Shown in pieces: positions 62,927-64,000 of a stretch of DNA of 64,000 bases. A program made the position numbers and the translations under genes. A model generated the notes under the pieces. It was not told the DNA's origin, ran no database searches, and saw nothing but the letters and a program-made list of their open reading frames with translations. The stretch's first letter is position 1. Each line of letters starts with the position of its first letter. Source of the stretch: Cellulomonas sp. JZ18 (GTDB lineage: Bacteria; Actinomycetota; Actinomycetes; Actinomycetales; Cellulomonadaceae); the NCBI RefSeq assembly GCF_009720485.1, contig NZ_CP045245.1:2604001-2668000 (forward strand), in the 5' to 3' direction.

Positions 62927-63860
62927 CTAGGCGCCCCCATGACCGTCGTGCTCCGCGCGCACCCGGCGCACCTCCTGCGCGAGCGCGTCCGCGTCCAGCG
63001 CCGGCCGCCCGCCCGGCCGCGCGGCCGTGCTCCCGGCGGCCACGGTCGCCCACCAGCCCGCCGTCGGGGCGTCGTGGCCGGCGAGGAGCGCGGCGGTGAG
63101 CCCGGCGACGAACGCGTCCCCGCCCCCGTGGGGTCCACCGGCTCGCCGCCGACCAGCGGCAGCACGACGTGGCCGCCGTCCCAGGCGACGACGTTCGCGC
63201 CGCCCGCCTCGAGCGCGACCACCCGCGGCCCGCGCGCGACCAGCTCGCGCGCGGCCCGCACGACGGCGCCCTCCCCTGCGGCGCGTCGCCGACGAGCAGC
63301 GCGGTCTCCGCGTCGTCGGCGCGCAGCACGTGCACGGACGCGAGCAGGCGCTCGCGCAGCGCGTCGTCCTCGGGCGCGCCGTCCGCCACGACGAGCGCGT
63401 CGCCGACCGCGTCGAGCGCCGCGGCGACCGCGTCCGCCGGCTGCTGCAGCTGCAGCAGGACGGCCCGCGCCGTCCCGAGCACGCCGGCGGCCGCGCGCAC
63501 GTCGTCCGGGCGCAGCAGGACGTCCTGCGGGACGTGCTCGAGCAGGCGCCGCTCGCCGCCGTCGGCGACCACGTCGAGCAGCAGCGCGGTCGAGGCCCCC
63601 CTCCTGCGCACCACGGCGGCGACGTCGACGCCGTCGGCACGGGCGCGGGCGAGGACCGCGTCCGCGGCCGCGTCGTCCCCGACGACACCGACGAGCGCGG
63701 TGCGCAGCCCGAGCTGCGCGCAGCCCACGGCCTGGTTGGCCCCCTTGCCCCCGAGCACCTCCAGCCGCTCGTGCACGGGCGCGGACCCGCCCGCCGCGGG
63801 CACCGCCTCGACCCGCACCACCAGGTCCCGCGCGACCTGACCGACCACCACGACGTCCAC
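62927..63860 (-). pseudogene. rbsK: Ribokinase-like PfkB kinase with two apparent frameshifts
   Basis: Three frame pieces make one ribokinase-like protein of about 311 residues: DVVVVGQVARDLVVRVEAVPAAGGSAPVHERLEVLGGKGANQAVGCAQLG to LLVGDAPQG; then AVVRAARELVARGPRVVALEAGGANVVAWDGGHVVLPLVGGEPVDPTGAG; then DAFVAGLTAALLAGHDAPTAGWWATVAAGST to the stop. The second break splits the signature GAGDAF. One base added to each C run (63273-63276 and 63118-63121) restores the whole. GTG 63860 has GGAGGTG upstream. Ribose is the likely but unproven substrate. Confidence 0.8.
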
Positions 63861-63979
63861 GCCCCGCACCTCCGTCCCGCGCGCCCCGGACGGGGGCCTG
63901 CGCACCGACCACCCTGCTGGTGCCGCCCGCGGTCCGCCCGCGCAGCGCTCGTGCACCCGTCCCGGACGCGTGGTCCACT

Positions 63980-64000
63980 GTGCGCGTGCCGCTGACCGTC
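63980..64000 (+). CDS. Possible 5' end of a further gene (partial)
   Basis: GTG at 63980 opens seven codons (VRVPLTV) to the window edge. It would be divergent from the ribokinase gene over a 119-base gap. Too short to identify. Confidence 0.2.

Noticed and set aside
5267..63860. Programmed frameshifting in the ABC-F, kinase and ribokinase genes
   Set aside because: No slippery heptamers or shared downstream structures; ten unrelated genes with the same one-base fault in G/C runs point to sequence error.

Overview
This is about 64 kb of very GC-rich chromosome with GTG starts, ribosome sites of the AGGAGG type, and long runs of same-strand genes overlapping by 1 to 4 bases. The set (actinobacterial clpS-murI-rph block, DUF3039 plus helicase pair, secreted glycosidases with Pro/Thr linkers, CBM2, ROK and LacI-type operators, an actinobacterial SOS box) suggests an actinobacterium of the Micrococcales, most like Cellulomonas. 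That assignment is from protein character only. No prophage, insertion sequence with a transposase, or CRISPR array was seen.

Layout. 1-5.2 kb: possible GroES-like 5' end, bcp peroxiredoxin, tRNA-Leu(UAG), a secreted GH81 beta-1,3-glucanase under a CelR-like operator, thioredoxin and a DUF4916 NUDIX protein. 5.3-13.9 kb: a housekeeping block clpS-DUF2017-murI-MBL phosphodiesterase // rph-rdgB-ABC-F, with pncB divergent; the order matches Mycobacterium tuberculosis Rv1330c/Rv1331 and Rv1338-Rv1341, but here a DUF559 (Vsr-like) gene bracketed by 20-bp-phased inverted repeats sits between the MBL gene and rph. 14-18 kb: small membrane protein, DUF3039 plus helicase, and a GntR(YtrA)-controlled membrane protein. 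18-25.4 kb: an amino-sugar uptake cluster (ROK regulator, ABC binding protein, two permeases, ROK kinase, NagB) and a PfkB kinase. 25.6-31.7 kb: PL3 pectate lyase with ricin lectin, pgi, amidohydrolase, CE3/CBM2 esterase.

31.9-38 kb: S4 protein, STAS protein, AlkA-like glycosylase, phosphatase, a coupled luxS-mtnN pair, and a 14-TM exporter. 38-48.8 kb: a five-gene overlapping operon (response regulator, kinase, PutA, two alpha/beta hydrolases) divergent from a LolA-like lipoprotein gene and an ABC exporter. 48.8-64 kb: AraC-VOC pair, SpoIIE-type phosphatase with acylphosphatase, a NYN-domain protein, RlmC, an envelope operon (DUF3618, holin-like, Ala-rich coiled protein), DUF2891, a LexA-controlled dinB and a ribokinase.

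A caution runs through the window: ten reading frames are broken or end wrongly, and every one is repaired by adding a single base to a G or C run. I treat these genes as probably intact in the organism and the sequence as carrying homopolymer deletions; affected entries say so.
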